Shown in pieces: positions 7,669 through 14,773 of a DNA stretch of 38,048 bases. The DNA is from Gammaproteobacteria bacterium (GTDB lineage Bacteria > Pseudomonadota > Gammaproteobacteria > Pseudomonadales > Azotimanducaceae). The translations under genes and the position numbers were made by a program. Position 1 is the stretch's first letter. Each line of letters starts with the position of its first letter. The notes beneath the pieces were generated by a model. It saw only the letters and a program-made list of their open reading frames with translations. It did no database searches and was not told the DNA's origin. The stretch is from NCBI GenBank assembly GCA_030828335.1, contig JAURCQ010000004.1:1-38048 (forward strand), written 5' to 3'.

Positions 7669-8850
7669 CTAGGGGCGTTCGGCTTCGAAGGTTTGCAGGA
7701 TGGCCGGGAGCAGATCGGCGCCGAGGGCCTGGCTCCGGGCTGGGGACCAGCCTTCTACGGGGTCCGGATGATTGCGATCATCCTTGAAGGGCATTTCCAG
7801 GGTAAAGGCCGGGCAGTGAAAGCGGTGCGCCACGGCGGCGGTGGCCATGGTGAGATTCGCGCGCCCCGACGGCGCCACGGGATAGCCATAGCGCTGCTGG
7901 TAGGCTGGATTCAGGGCCTCTAGGTAATCGCGAAAGCGCTGCTGCCGAGCAGCCCAGCGCGCGCCGTCCTCGCCGTCCCCGAAGCCTGGCACGCCCTCGC
8001 AGCCCGCGGTGAAGACATAGGGCAGCGCTTCGTCGCCGTGAAGATCGAGAAACAGCGCGACGCCGCTATTCGCCATGGCTTGCCAGACCCCGGCCACCTC
8101 CGGGGCGGAAAGCCCCTCCGGATCCTGCCAGGCGCGGTTCAAGTTGGTGCCCGCCGCGTTGGTGCGCAGATAGCCTCGGGCGGCACCATCGGGGTTCATG
8201 TTGGGGACGATGTGGAATTCAAAGCTTTCCCGGAGGCGCTGGCTAAGGTCCCGGGCGGGATCGAGCAGGGCTCGGATCAGCCCCTCGCTGGCCCAGCTGG
8301 CCATGGTTTCCCCGGGGTGCTGGCGAGCGATGACCCAGATCGGCGTCCCCCCGGGTTTGCCGATGCGTAGCCCTTCCACCGGGCGCCCGTCGCAGGAGAC
8401 GGCCCAGCAATGGCGCGCCGCACCTAGGGCGCTGGCCCATGCTAGAAGGTTATCGATCGCAGGTTGGTCGTGGGGGACGAAGTAGGCGCAGTCCACCCAG
8501 CCCCCTTCCAGCGGGGCGTCCCAGCTTAATACGCCCTCGGCGTAGGTCGTGGGCTGCCGATGCCACCCCTCCCCGCCGTGGCGAAGCACCACCGCGTTGT
8601 CCTCCCAGCCCCGGGGGTAGGCCGCGTCCCCGGCATTTATCAGGCGGACCTTTATACGCTGCCCTGGCGTGCCCCAAAGGCGAAAGCAAAACCATTGGAG
8701 GAAGGGCTTTTCCTCGCCGCCGGGGTCCGGGGTGATTTCCACCTCGGCGATGGCGGCCTCGGGATGCCAGGCCCGAAGGCGCCCGTTGCCGCCGGGAAAG
8801 GCGCTGCTGAAGGAAAGTTCAGCCATCGGCGTTGCCCGCTTTTCTGACAT
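7669..8850 (-). CDS. M14 zinc carboxypeptidase, cytosolic-carboxypeptidase (CCP/AGBL) type
   Basis: A 393-residue protein with an N-terminal beta-sandwich region (FPGGNGRL near residue 20) and a C-terminal M14 catalytic domain. Zinc ligands are His and Glu in RQHPGETMASW and a His in LDLHGDE. Substrate-contacting residues appear in NPDGAARGYLRTNAAGTNLNR, and the catalytic Glu is in FTLEMPFKD. There is no signal peptide, so it should act in the cytosol, removing C-terminal residues from peptides or proteins. The open frame extends to 9045, but the ATG at 8850 has GGAGGA eight bases before it and is chosen; it overlaps the end of rdgC by 32 bp. The ATG at 8826 is the alternative. The bacterial substrate is unknown. 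Confidence 0.88.
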   Translation of the reverse strand: MSEKRATPMAELSFSSAFPGGNGRLRAWHPEAAIAEVEITPDPGGEEKPFLQWFCFRLWGTPGQRIKVRLINAGDAAYPRGWEDNAVVLRHGGEGWHRQPTTYAEGVLSWDAPLEGGWVDCAYFVPHDQPAIDNLLAWASALGAARHCWAVSCDGRPVEGLRIGKPGGTPIWVIARQHPGETMASWASEGLIRALLDPARDLSQRLRESFEFHIVPNMNPDGAARGYLRTNAAGTNLNRAWQDPEGLSAPEVAGVWQAMANSGVALFLDLHGDEALPYVFTAGCEGVPGFGDGEDGARWAARQQRFRDYLEALNPAYQQRYGYPVAPSGRANLTMATAAVAHRFHCPAFTLEMPFKDDRNHPDPVEGWSPARSQALGADLLPAILQTFEAERP

Positions 8851-9763
8851 CGCCGCTGTCCTCCGCGAGGCCCCCAAGGGCCGGCAGCAGCGCGTCGATG
8901 AGCTGGCCAAGGGTGGGCGCGAGGAGCGCGAGGTTCGCATCCAGTGCCGCCGCCCCATCCTCCGCGGGCGTGTCGTCGTCAGCCTCGGGAAGGCGGAGTC
9001 GCTTGATGACCCCTTCCTCGTCAAGCACGAAGCTGACCGCCGCATCGTCCGTCAATTGGTAGTGGAGCTCGAGGGCGGTGACACGAAGGCCGCGTTCGAG
9101 GGTGGCATGGACCTCCGCTTCGTCGAGGTCCTGGCCTCGGAAGCGGACCTTATTGGCCCGATCCAGGGGATGTTCGAGGTCGGCCCATTGCCCGAGGGAA
9201 AAGCCGGCCGGTAAGGGATCCCCCATGAGCCAGCGGGTGAGCACACCATCTAAGGGGTTTTCGAAGCGCAGGGGGGCGATAGGGAGGCTTCCGAGGGCGC
9301 CCCGGAGGCTTTCGAGCACCGCTTCGGCCTTGGCGGCGACGCTGCCTTCCGTGACCAGAAGGCCGCGGTCCCGGTCGATGAGGACCCAGGTGCGGCGGGA
9401 GCGAACCAGAGCCTGGGAGAGCAGTTCGCTGGTAAGCGTCTCTATGAGCTCCCGCCGCGCCATGCCCTTCACGGGAATGCCGGTTTTCGCTTCCTGCTCG
9501 GCGGCGCGCTCGGGAAAGCATTCCATGATCGCGGCCTTAGGCAGGATGCGCTCCTGGGTGCGCAGGCGACAAAGCTGGAAGGGGCCCTGGCCGAGCACGT
9601 GGGCGCCATCCTCGTCCTCGAGCAGGGGCGCCCAGCCGCTCCTTTCCGTCTGCCCGGGGCCACAGGGGGTGAAGGGCTGGGCCGCGAGCGCTTGGTCAAA
9701 CGCCTCATCGGAAAGGGTCCAGGGAGCGTGGAGCTGCCAGAGGCGAAGGGCGCGAAACCACAT
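8819..9763 (-). CDS. rdgC: Recombination-associated protein RdgC
   Basis: A 314-residue nucleoid-associated protein. In E. coli, RdgC forms a ring around duplex DNA and restrains RecA. The conserved beginning MWFRALRLWQL sets the start at 9763, where AAGGA lies seven bases upstream; the frame is open further, to 9814, but that extension is not conserved-looking. Other familiar blocks are ERILPKAAIMECF, the RTWVLIDRD strand, and NPLDGVLTRWLMGDPLP. Its 3' end overlaps the M14 gene and it leads the minus-strand run toward pyrC. It is divergent from the CHAT gene across 132 bp. Confidence 0.94.
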   Translation of the reverse strand: MWFRALRLWQLHAPWTLSDEAFDQALAAQPFTPCGPGQTERSGWAPLLEDEDGAHVLGQGPFQLCRLRTQERILPKAAIMECFPERAAEQEAKTGIPVKGMARRELIETLTSELLSQALVRSRRTWVLIDRDRGLLVTEGSVAAKAEAVLESLRGALGSLPIAPLRFENPLDGVLTRWLMGDPLPAGFSLGQWADLEHPLDRANKVRFRGQDLDEAEVHATLERGLRVTALELHYQLTDDAAVSFVLDEEGVIKRLRLPEADDDTPAEDGAAALDANLALLAPTLGQLIDALLPALGGLAEDSGDVRKAGNADG

Positions 9764-9895
9764 AGCGGGGTCCTTGTGCTGAAGGTGGGGAAGTATGAAG
9801 GACTCGGGGCCCAAGCTCTATGACTGGACGCCTTGATGAGGTGCGCGCCTTCGTTGAGCCGTCTACACTGGGTCCGGCCAAAGGGGGAGTTTTCT
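9764..9895. promoter_or_regulatory. Divergent intergenic region, rdgC / CHAT operon
   Basis: This 132-bp gap is the only place outside coding sequence where the promoters of rdgC (minus) and the CHAT-FecR-cyclase operon (plus) can lie. On the plus strand TACACT at 9864-9869 could be a -10 box but has no matching -35 at 17 bp. AAGGGGGAG at 9881-9889 is the ribosome site of the CHAT gene. No clear operator palindrome was seen. Confidence 0.35.
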
Positions 9896-12800
9896 ATGTT
9901 GCGCCGTCACATTTACGCCGCTCTGGGGCTCGCGCTCCTGGCACTCCTGGGGGGGTGCGCAGCGCCGGGCCCGTCGCCCGAAGCCCTTGCCGACCTCACC
10001 CTTGCCCTCGAGGATCGGGAGCAGGGCGGGGATGCCCGCCTCGCCGAACTGCTCCGCCGCTACCCCAACCATCTCCCCCTGCTTGAGCTGGCTCAGGGCC
10101 ATAGTGAAGCCCGCGGAGATCAGGAAGGGCGTTTGCGCTATGCCCGCGCCGCCTTTTCCGCCGCTCTCGGGGAGCAGCTCTCCCCGCACGCGCTGGAGGC
10201 GCGGGAGCAGGCGCTGCTCGATGCCCTTCGCGCTCCGCCGGCCCCCGTGCCGGTCTCGGCGCTTGAGGAGGCAAGCACTGACGATCAGGCGTTCCTCGAT
10301 GAGCTGGCCTTCCTCCAGCTTGAAGCCCAGGCGCTGTTTGATGACGGTGCCGCGGCAGACGCCTTCGGGACGCTGGAGCTGGCCCTGGCGCTCGCCGATG
10401 ACGTTCTGGGTGTAAGCAGCGAAGAAAGCCAACGCTTGAGCGTGTCTCTGGGCGATCTCGCCCTTTTCCTTGGCGATCCACGGCGCGCCGAAGGCCTCTA
10501 TGGCGCGGTGGTCGAGGGGGGATCGCCCGCGTTGGCGCAGACCGCGCGGACCCGGCTGGCGGAGCTCTATGAACAGGAAGGGCGCATGGCCGCGGCCGCC
10601 GCGGTGACCGAACAGGCCCTTGGCGCTACAGAAAATCCCTTGGAACGGGCAACCCTTGCAGAGGCCCTCGGGCGGCGGCTGGATCAGGCAGGTCAGCTGT
10701 CTGCCGGTTTGAGCGCACTCCAAGCGGCCTGCGATGCCCTGGCGGAGGCCGGCCATCCCCTCCTCGCGCCCGTGCTCGCGTGCCGGCAGAGTCGAGTCAT
10801 CATGCTGGCCCGGGGCGGGCGCTCGGCGGAGGCGCTCGAGGCCCTGGAAGCGCTTCAGGCCCAGCGTGTGCAGCGCTTCGGAGCACAAGGGCAGGAAACG
10901 CTCCGTGGCGAGCTGGACCGGGCTAATCTCGAGCGGGCCCTGGGGCAGCGGGATGCCGCCGCGGTGCGCCTCGCGGCCCTGGCCTCGGCGCCGGGCTTCG
11001 GCGACGGGGCGCTGGCTGCGGAGCTTAGGGAAGCCCAGGCTCGCCTGGCCTTCGACGGGGGGGCGGATCGGCAGGCGCTTGAAGCGGCCCAGGAAAGCCT
11101 GCGCCTTCGCGAGGCTCTGTTCGCGGATGATCATCCGCTGCTCTTGGAAACGAAGAACCTGCTGGCGGCCATCACGCTGCGCCTCGGCGACCGCCCGGCA
11201 GCGGAGGGGGCTTGGCGAGAGGTGCTCGCGGGCTTTGCGCGGCGCTATGGGGAAGAGAGCCTTGCGACCTTAACGGTGATGAGCAACCTTGGCATGCTCC
11301 TGGAGCAGGTGGGACTCTTCGACGAGGCCGAGCCGCTCCTTCGCGATGCCCTTGCCGCGGCGCGTACCGTGCTCGGACCCACCCACCCCCAAACCCTGAC
11401 CATCATGAACAATCTGGCCCTGCTGCTTGAAAGCCAGGGCACCTTTGATCAAGCCGAGGCGCTCTACCTCGAGCCCCTGGAAACGCTTCGGGCGCAGGGT
11501 CAGGGAGACCGGCCGGAAGCGCTGGCCATGGAGAACAACCTGGCTTACCTCTATCTGCTACAGGGGGCCGGGGTAGAGGCACAGCGTCGCTTCGCTGAGC
11601 TTTTCGAACGCTTCGCTGGATCGCTCGGGCCTTCCCATCCCGACACGCTTCGAGCACTGAATAATCGGGGGCGGGCGGAAGCGCTCCTGGGCGATCTTGC
11701 CGCCGCGCGGCAAAGTCTGCTGGCGGCCCTGGCCGGGCGGGAAGCGCGCTACGGGCCCCTGCATCGAGATGTTGTTCGTTCCCAGATCGACCTCGGGTCC
11801 CTCGAGCAGCAGGAGGGGGCCCTCGCCGCCGCGGAAGCTCGGCTCCGGGAAGCCCTCAGCCGGGCAGAGCGGGGGCTGGGAGAGGCTCATCCCTACACCT
11901 TTGATGCCCTCAATGCGCTGGCGGCGGTGCTGCGCCAGCAGGGTAAGAGGGACGCGGCTTTCCGCCTTCAGCGGGCGGGCTTCGAGCGGCGCACGGCGTT
12001 CTTCCAGCGCGTGCTGCCGGTGACCGGGGAAAACGCTCGGGAGGGCTACCTTCGTCTCCATCGCCCAGAGCTCGACGCCTTTCTGGCCCTCATGCCTGAT
12101 CACCCCGACGAAGCGGAGGCTGGGCGTGCCCTCCTCGAGGTCAGCCTGGCGCGGAAGGGGCTGCTCCTGGCGATTGCCTCGGATATTGCCCAAATCGCTG
12201 CCCTGGGCCTCAACCCCGAGCTTTCTGCGCTCACCGAATCCCTTGCCGACGCTCGGGAAACCCTCGCTCAGCTGACCCTGGGCGGTCCTGGGGAAGGGGA
12301 TCCGCTGGCGCACCTCGCAAAGCTTCGGGCGGAGGAACGGCGCATCGAGGATCTGCAGCGAGCGTTGGGTCGCGCCAGCCTTCGCTATCAGCAAACCATC
12401 GAAGCGCCGAGCGTCGATGAGCTTGCCGCCCAGCTTCCCGCGGAGGGAGCGGCGCTCGTGGACTTCCTCGCCTATCGGGACGACGAAGGGACCCGCCGCC
12501 TTCTCGCCGCGGTGCTTCAGCGAGGCCCAGAGGGCGCCATGGCGGTGCAACCGGTGGCCTTCGCACCGTTGGACAAGATCGAAGAGGGCATTCGTTACTA
12601 CCGGGAGCTGATTCAGGACGAGGGCGTGGGCGATGACGAGCTTCTAGAGGAGGGCATGTTCCTCTACGAGGACGTTTGGGCACCGGTGGCTGAATACCTC
12701 GATCCGGACCTGCCCGTGTACCTGGTCCCCGATGGGCTGCTGAATATCTTGCCCTTCGATGCGCTGGTGGATGAGGACGAGCGCTACCTTCTCGAAACCC

Positions 12801-13744
12801 TCGATTTGCGCATTCTGTCTTCCGCCCGGGATTTACTGCCCCATCGCTTGCCTGTCGCGGAGGCGCCGCCGCTGGTGATGGCTGGGCCGGACTACGATAC
12901 GGACGCGGTAGCGGACCCAGAGCAGCTGGCTCAGGCCCGAAGCCGCGCAGCAGGGCGTTCTGCGCCCGCTTCGCGCCCGGGCAGGGAGGAAGAGGCCTTG
13001 CCCACATCCCGCGCCGCCGTGGTGCTTGAATCCCTACGCGCGGCCTCCGATGGTCTTCGGGGCTTGAGCTTTAGTCCCTTGCCCGGGGCTCGGCTGGAGG
13101 GGGAGCTCATCGTCCGGCGCCTCGGCGAGGCGCCCTCCGCCGCGCCGGAGATTCTCACGGCCCTGGACGCCCAGGAAGCGGTGCTTGGCGAGCTGACGGC
13201 GCCGCCGACCATTCTCCACCTGGCCACCCACGGCTTCTTTCTGGCGCCGGAGGAAAAGCTTCGCAAGCGCCTCATGAAGGCCCAGCGCTCGGCAGAAATG
13301 GTGATTCCCCCGCCGGGGGATAACCCCTTGCTCCGCGCGGGTCTCGCCTTCGCCGGCATTAACGAGAACGCGCCCTTCTTCGGCCAGCTCGATACGCGCA
13401 ATGATGGGGTGTTGACGGCCATGGAGGTGCTCGACCTGGACCTCACGGGGACCCAGCTGGCCGTGCTTTCAGCCTGCGAAACGGGGCTCGGGGAGATTCA
13501 TGAAGGGGAGGGCGTGTACGGCCTTCGCCGGGCTTTCCAGGAGGCGGGAGTGCGGGAGGTGGTCACGTCCCTTTGGGAAGTCAGCGATGCGGGCACGCAG
13601 GCGCTCATGACCGCCATGTATGCCCGCCTTGCCGAGGGCATGGCGCCTCGGGAAGCGCTGCGGGAAGCGCAGCGGGAATTGGCGGCTTCGCCGCGCTGGG
13701 GCTATCCCTATGTGTGGGCAGCCTTCATGATGGTGAGCCGATAA
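9896..13744 (+). CDS. Giant TPR-CHAT lipoprotein (caspase-like peptidase fold)
   Basis: A 1282-residue protein. The ATG at 9896, six bases after GGGGAG, opens a lipoprotein signal with lipobox LLGGC; the next residue is Ala, which favours outer-membrane sorting. Residues about 25-400 are all-helical TPR-like. Residues about 410-695 are six kinesin-light-chain-type TPR units of about 42 residues (repeating HP.TL..MNNLA..L...G). Residues about 840-1282 are a CHAT domain (caspase HetF associated with TPRs) with an intact dyad: His1112 in HLATHGFF and Cys1194 in LSACETGLG. A C-terminal WGYPYVWAAFMMV block is typical. CHAT proteins are predicted cysteine peptidases, some proven. It heads an operon with a FecR-like protein and a CHASE2 cyclase. 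Its substrate is unknown and its periplasmic location is inferred. Confidence 0.9.
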   Translation: MLRRHIYAALGLALLALLGGCAAPGPSPEALADLTLALEDREQGGDARLAELLRRYPNHLPLLELAQGHSEARGDQEGRLRYARAAFSAALGEQLSPHALEAREQALLDALRAPPAPVPVSALEEASTDDQAFLDELAFLQLEAQALFDDGAAADAFGTLELALALADDVLGVSSEESQRLSVSLGDLALFLGDPRRAEGLYGAVVEGGSPALAQTARTRLAELYEQEGRMAAAAAVTEQALGATENPLERATLAEALGRRLDQAGQLSAGLSALQAACDALAEAGHPLLAPVLACRQSRVIMLARGGRSAEALEALEALQAQRVQRFGAQGQETLRGELDRANLERALGQRDAAAVRLAALASAPGFGDGALAAELREAQARLAFDGGADRQALEAAQESLRLREALFADDHPLLLETKNLLAAITLRLGDRPAAEGAWREVLAGFARRYGEESLATLTVMSNLGMLLEQVGLFDEAEPLLRDALAAARTVLGPTHPQTLTIMNNLALLLESQGTFDQAEALYLEPLETLRAQGQGDRPEALAMENNLAYLYLLQGAGVEAQRRFAELFERFAGSLGPSHPDTLRALNNRGRAEALLGDLAAARQSLLAALAGREARYGPLHRDVVRSQIDLGSLEQQEGALAAAEARLREALSRAERGLGEAHPYTFDALNALAAVLRQQGKRDAAFRLQRAGFERRTAFFQRVLPVTGENAREGYLRLHRPELDAFLALMPDHPDEAEAGRALLEVSLARKGLLLAIASDIAQIAALGLNPELSALTESLADARETLAQLTLGGPGEGDPLAHLAKLRAEERRIEDLQRALGRASLRYQQTIEAPSVDELAAQLPAEGAALVDFLAYRDDEGTRRLLAAVLQRGPEGAMAVQPVAFAPLDKIEEGIRYYRELIQDEGVGDDELLEEGMFLYEDVWAPVAEYLDPDLPVYLVPDGLLNILPFDALVDEDERYLLETLDLRILSSARDLLPHRLPVAEAPPLVMAGPDYDTDAVADPEQLAQARSRAAGRSAPASRPGREEEALPTSRAAVVLESLRAASDGLRGLSFSPLPGARLEGELIVRRLGEAPSAAPEILTALDAQEAVLGELTAPPTILHLATHGFFLAPEEKLRKRLMKAQRSAEMVIPPPGDNPLLRAGLAFAGINENAPFFGQLDTRNDGVLTAMEVLDLDLTGTQLAVLSACETGLGEIHEGEGVYGLRRAFQEAGVREVVTSLWEVSDAGTQALMTAMYARLAEGMAPREALREAQRELAASPRWGYPYVWAAFMMVSR

Positions 13745-13789
13745 CGCGCTAAACTCGCGGCAAGCTAAGGGCTTTAAGGAGTGGAACGG

Positions 13790-14740
13790 ATGAAACAGAT
13801 TCAGCGCATGGCCTGGGTGCTCGTGCTCGGCCTTCTCGCGCCCCTGGGGGCGCTGGCTGCGGGCCCGGTGGCGAAGCTCAGCCAGCTCGAAGGCACGGTG
13901 GAGTTCAGCCGGGACGGCGAGGCTTGGGAAGTGCTCTCCCGGAACAAATATCTCTTCCCCGGGCACGAGGTGCGCACCGGCGCCGACGGCTCGGCGAAGC
14001 TCTCGAGCCAGGCCTCGGGAGAGATCCGCGATCTTGACGCCTCGACCCATCTGCGGGTGCTTGAGGCCGGTGTTGAGGTGCTCGCCGGTTCGGGGCTGGG
14101 CGCCTCCGGCGACGCCGCGGGGGGCTTCTGGCAGGGGGTCGAGAACAAGTTCGCCACCTCCCAGCGCTACACCACCGTGCGTCGTTCCGTGAAAAAAGCT
14201 GAGGATCTCCCGAAGATCGATACGGCACGAAACCTCGTGCTGACCGCGGAGCATCCCGAGGTGGTGTGGTCCAACGCCGGGCCGGAGTTTAGCTACGTGC
14301 TTCGCGTCGGCAGCGAACGCTACACCGTCGCCCCGGCCTCCACCGCGGAAATGATTCGCTTTGCCGTGCCGGCGCAGCCCGCCGGAGAGTACGAGTACGA
14401 GATGCTCATCTATCTGGATGGGGAAGAGGTCTACGCCCCGCGGCGGCCGGGTACGCTCACCTGGCTTGCGGGCCAGGAGGCCGAAGCGTTGCATCAAGCG
14501 GTGCAGGCGCGGAAGGCTGATCCGAATCAGAACGATGTCTTCGCCCTCGCCGAGGTCTATGAAGAAGCAGGGCTTTTGGTGCCGGTTATGGACCTCTATC
14601 GAGATTTCTTCCAGGCCTACCCGGCGGAAAACGAGATGCGTCCGCTGCTCATCAAGGCTTATCACGATCTGAAGCTCATGGATCTGAAAGAGAAGGAAGC
14701 TATCACCTTCAATACCATCGAGATGGAACGCCAGCTCTAG
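13790..14740 (+). CDS. Exported FecR-like domain protein with helical C-terminus
   Basis: A 316-residue protein, started at the ATG at 13790 with AAGGAG eight bases upstream (the in-frame GTG at 13781 is part of that site). A Sec signal peptide ends near GALA (about residue 22). A FecR-type beta domain follows (residues about 26-105), with VAKLSQLEGTVEFSRDG, the turn PGHEVRTGADGSAKLSS and a following IRDL strand in the pattern of this fold. A middle beta-rich part (about 145-225) resembles a second sandwich (VVWSNAGPEFSYVLRV). The last 80 residues are TPR-like helices (DVFALAEVYEEAGLLVPVMDLYRDF). No sigma factor or TonB receptor adjoins it, so it is not a classical FecR iron anti-sigma protein. 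It lies 45 bp after the CHAT gene and 33 bp before the cyclase gene. Confidence 0.8.
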   Translation: MKQIQRMAWVLVLGLLAPLGALAAGPVAKLSQLEGTVEFSRDGEAWEVLSRNKYLFPGHEVRTGADGSAKLSSQASGEIRDLDASTHLRVLEAGVEVLAGSGLGASGDAAGGFWQGVENKFATSQRYTTVRRSVKKAEDLPKIDTARNLVLTAEHPEVVWSNAGPEFSYVLRVGSERYTVAPASTAEMIRFAVPAQPAGEYEYEMLIYLDGEEVYAPRRPGTLTWLAGQEAEALHQAVQARKADPNQNDVFALAEVYEEAGLLVPVMDLYRDFFQAYPAENEMRPLLIKAYHDLKLMDLKEKEAITFNTIEMERQL

Positions 14741-14773
14741 CTGCTGGCGCTGTAGGCGACCGGGGAGGGCCGC

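Noticed and set aside
9863..11134. Long minus-strand open frame (423 codons) opposite the CHAT gene
   Set aside because: It lies wholly against the well-supported TPR region, has no recognisable domain and is the kind of antisense opening expected in high-GC DNA.
11558..12550. Minus-strand open frame of 330 codons inside the CHAT gene
   Set aside because: Shadow of the coding strand; no ribosome site or domain.
9896..13744. CHAT protein as a type III-E CRISPR (Craspase) or TPR-CHAT defence component
   Set aside because: No cas gene, nuclease or other defence gene is nearby, and the lipoprotein signal argues for export; envelope signalling fits the neighbours better.
13469..14665. Minus-strand open frame of 398 codons opposite the FecR-like gene
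   Set aside because: It crosses the end of the CHAT gene and most of the FecR-like gene. The His/Arg-rich translation resembles no protein family.
13790..14740. FecR of a FecIR iron-signalling pair
   Set aside because: No ECF sigma factor or TonB receptor is adjacent, and the protein has no TM helix after its signal peptide.
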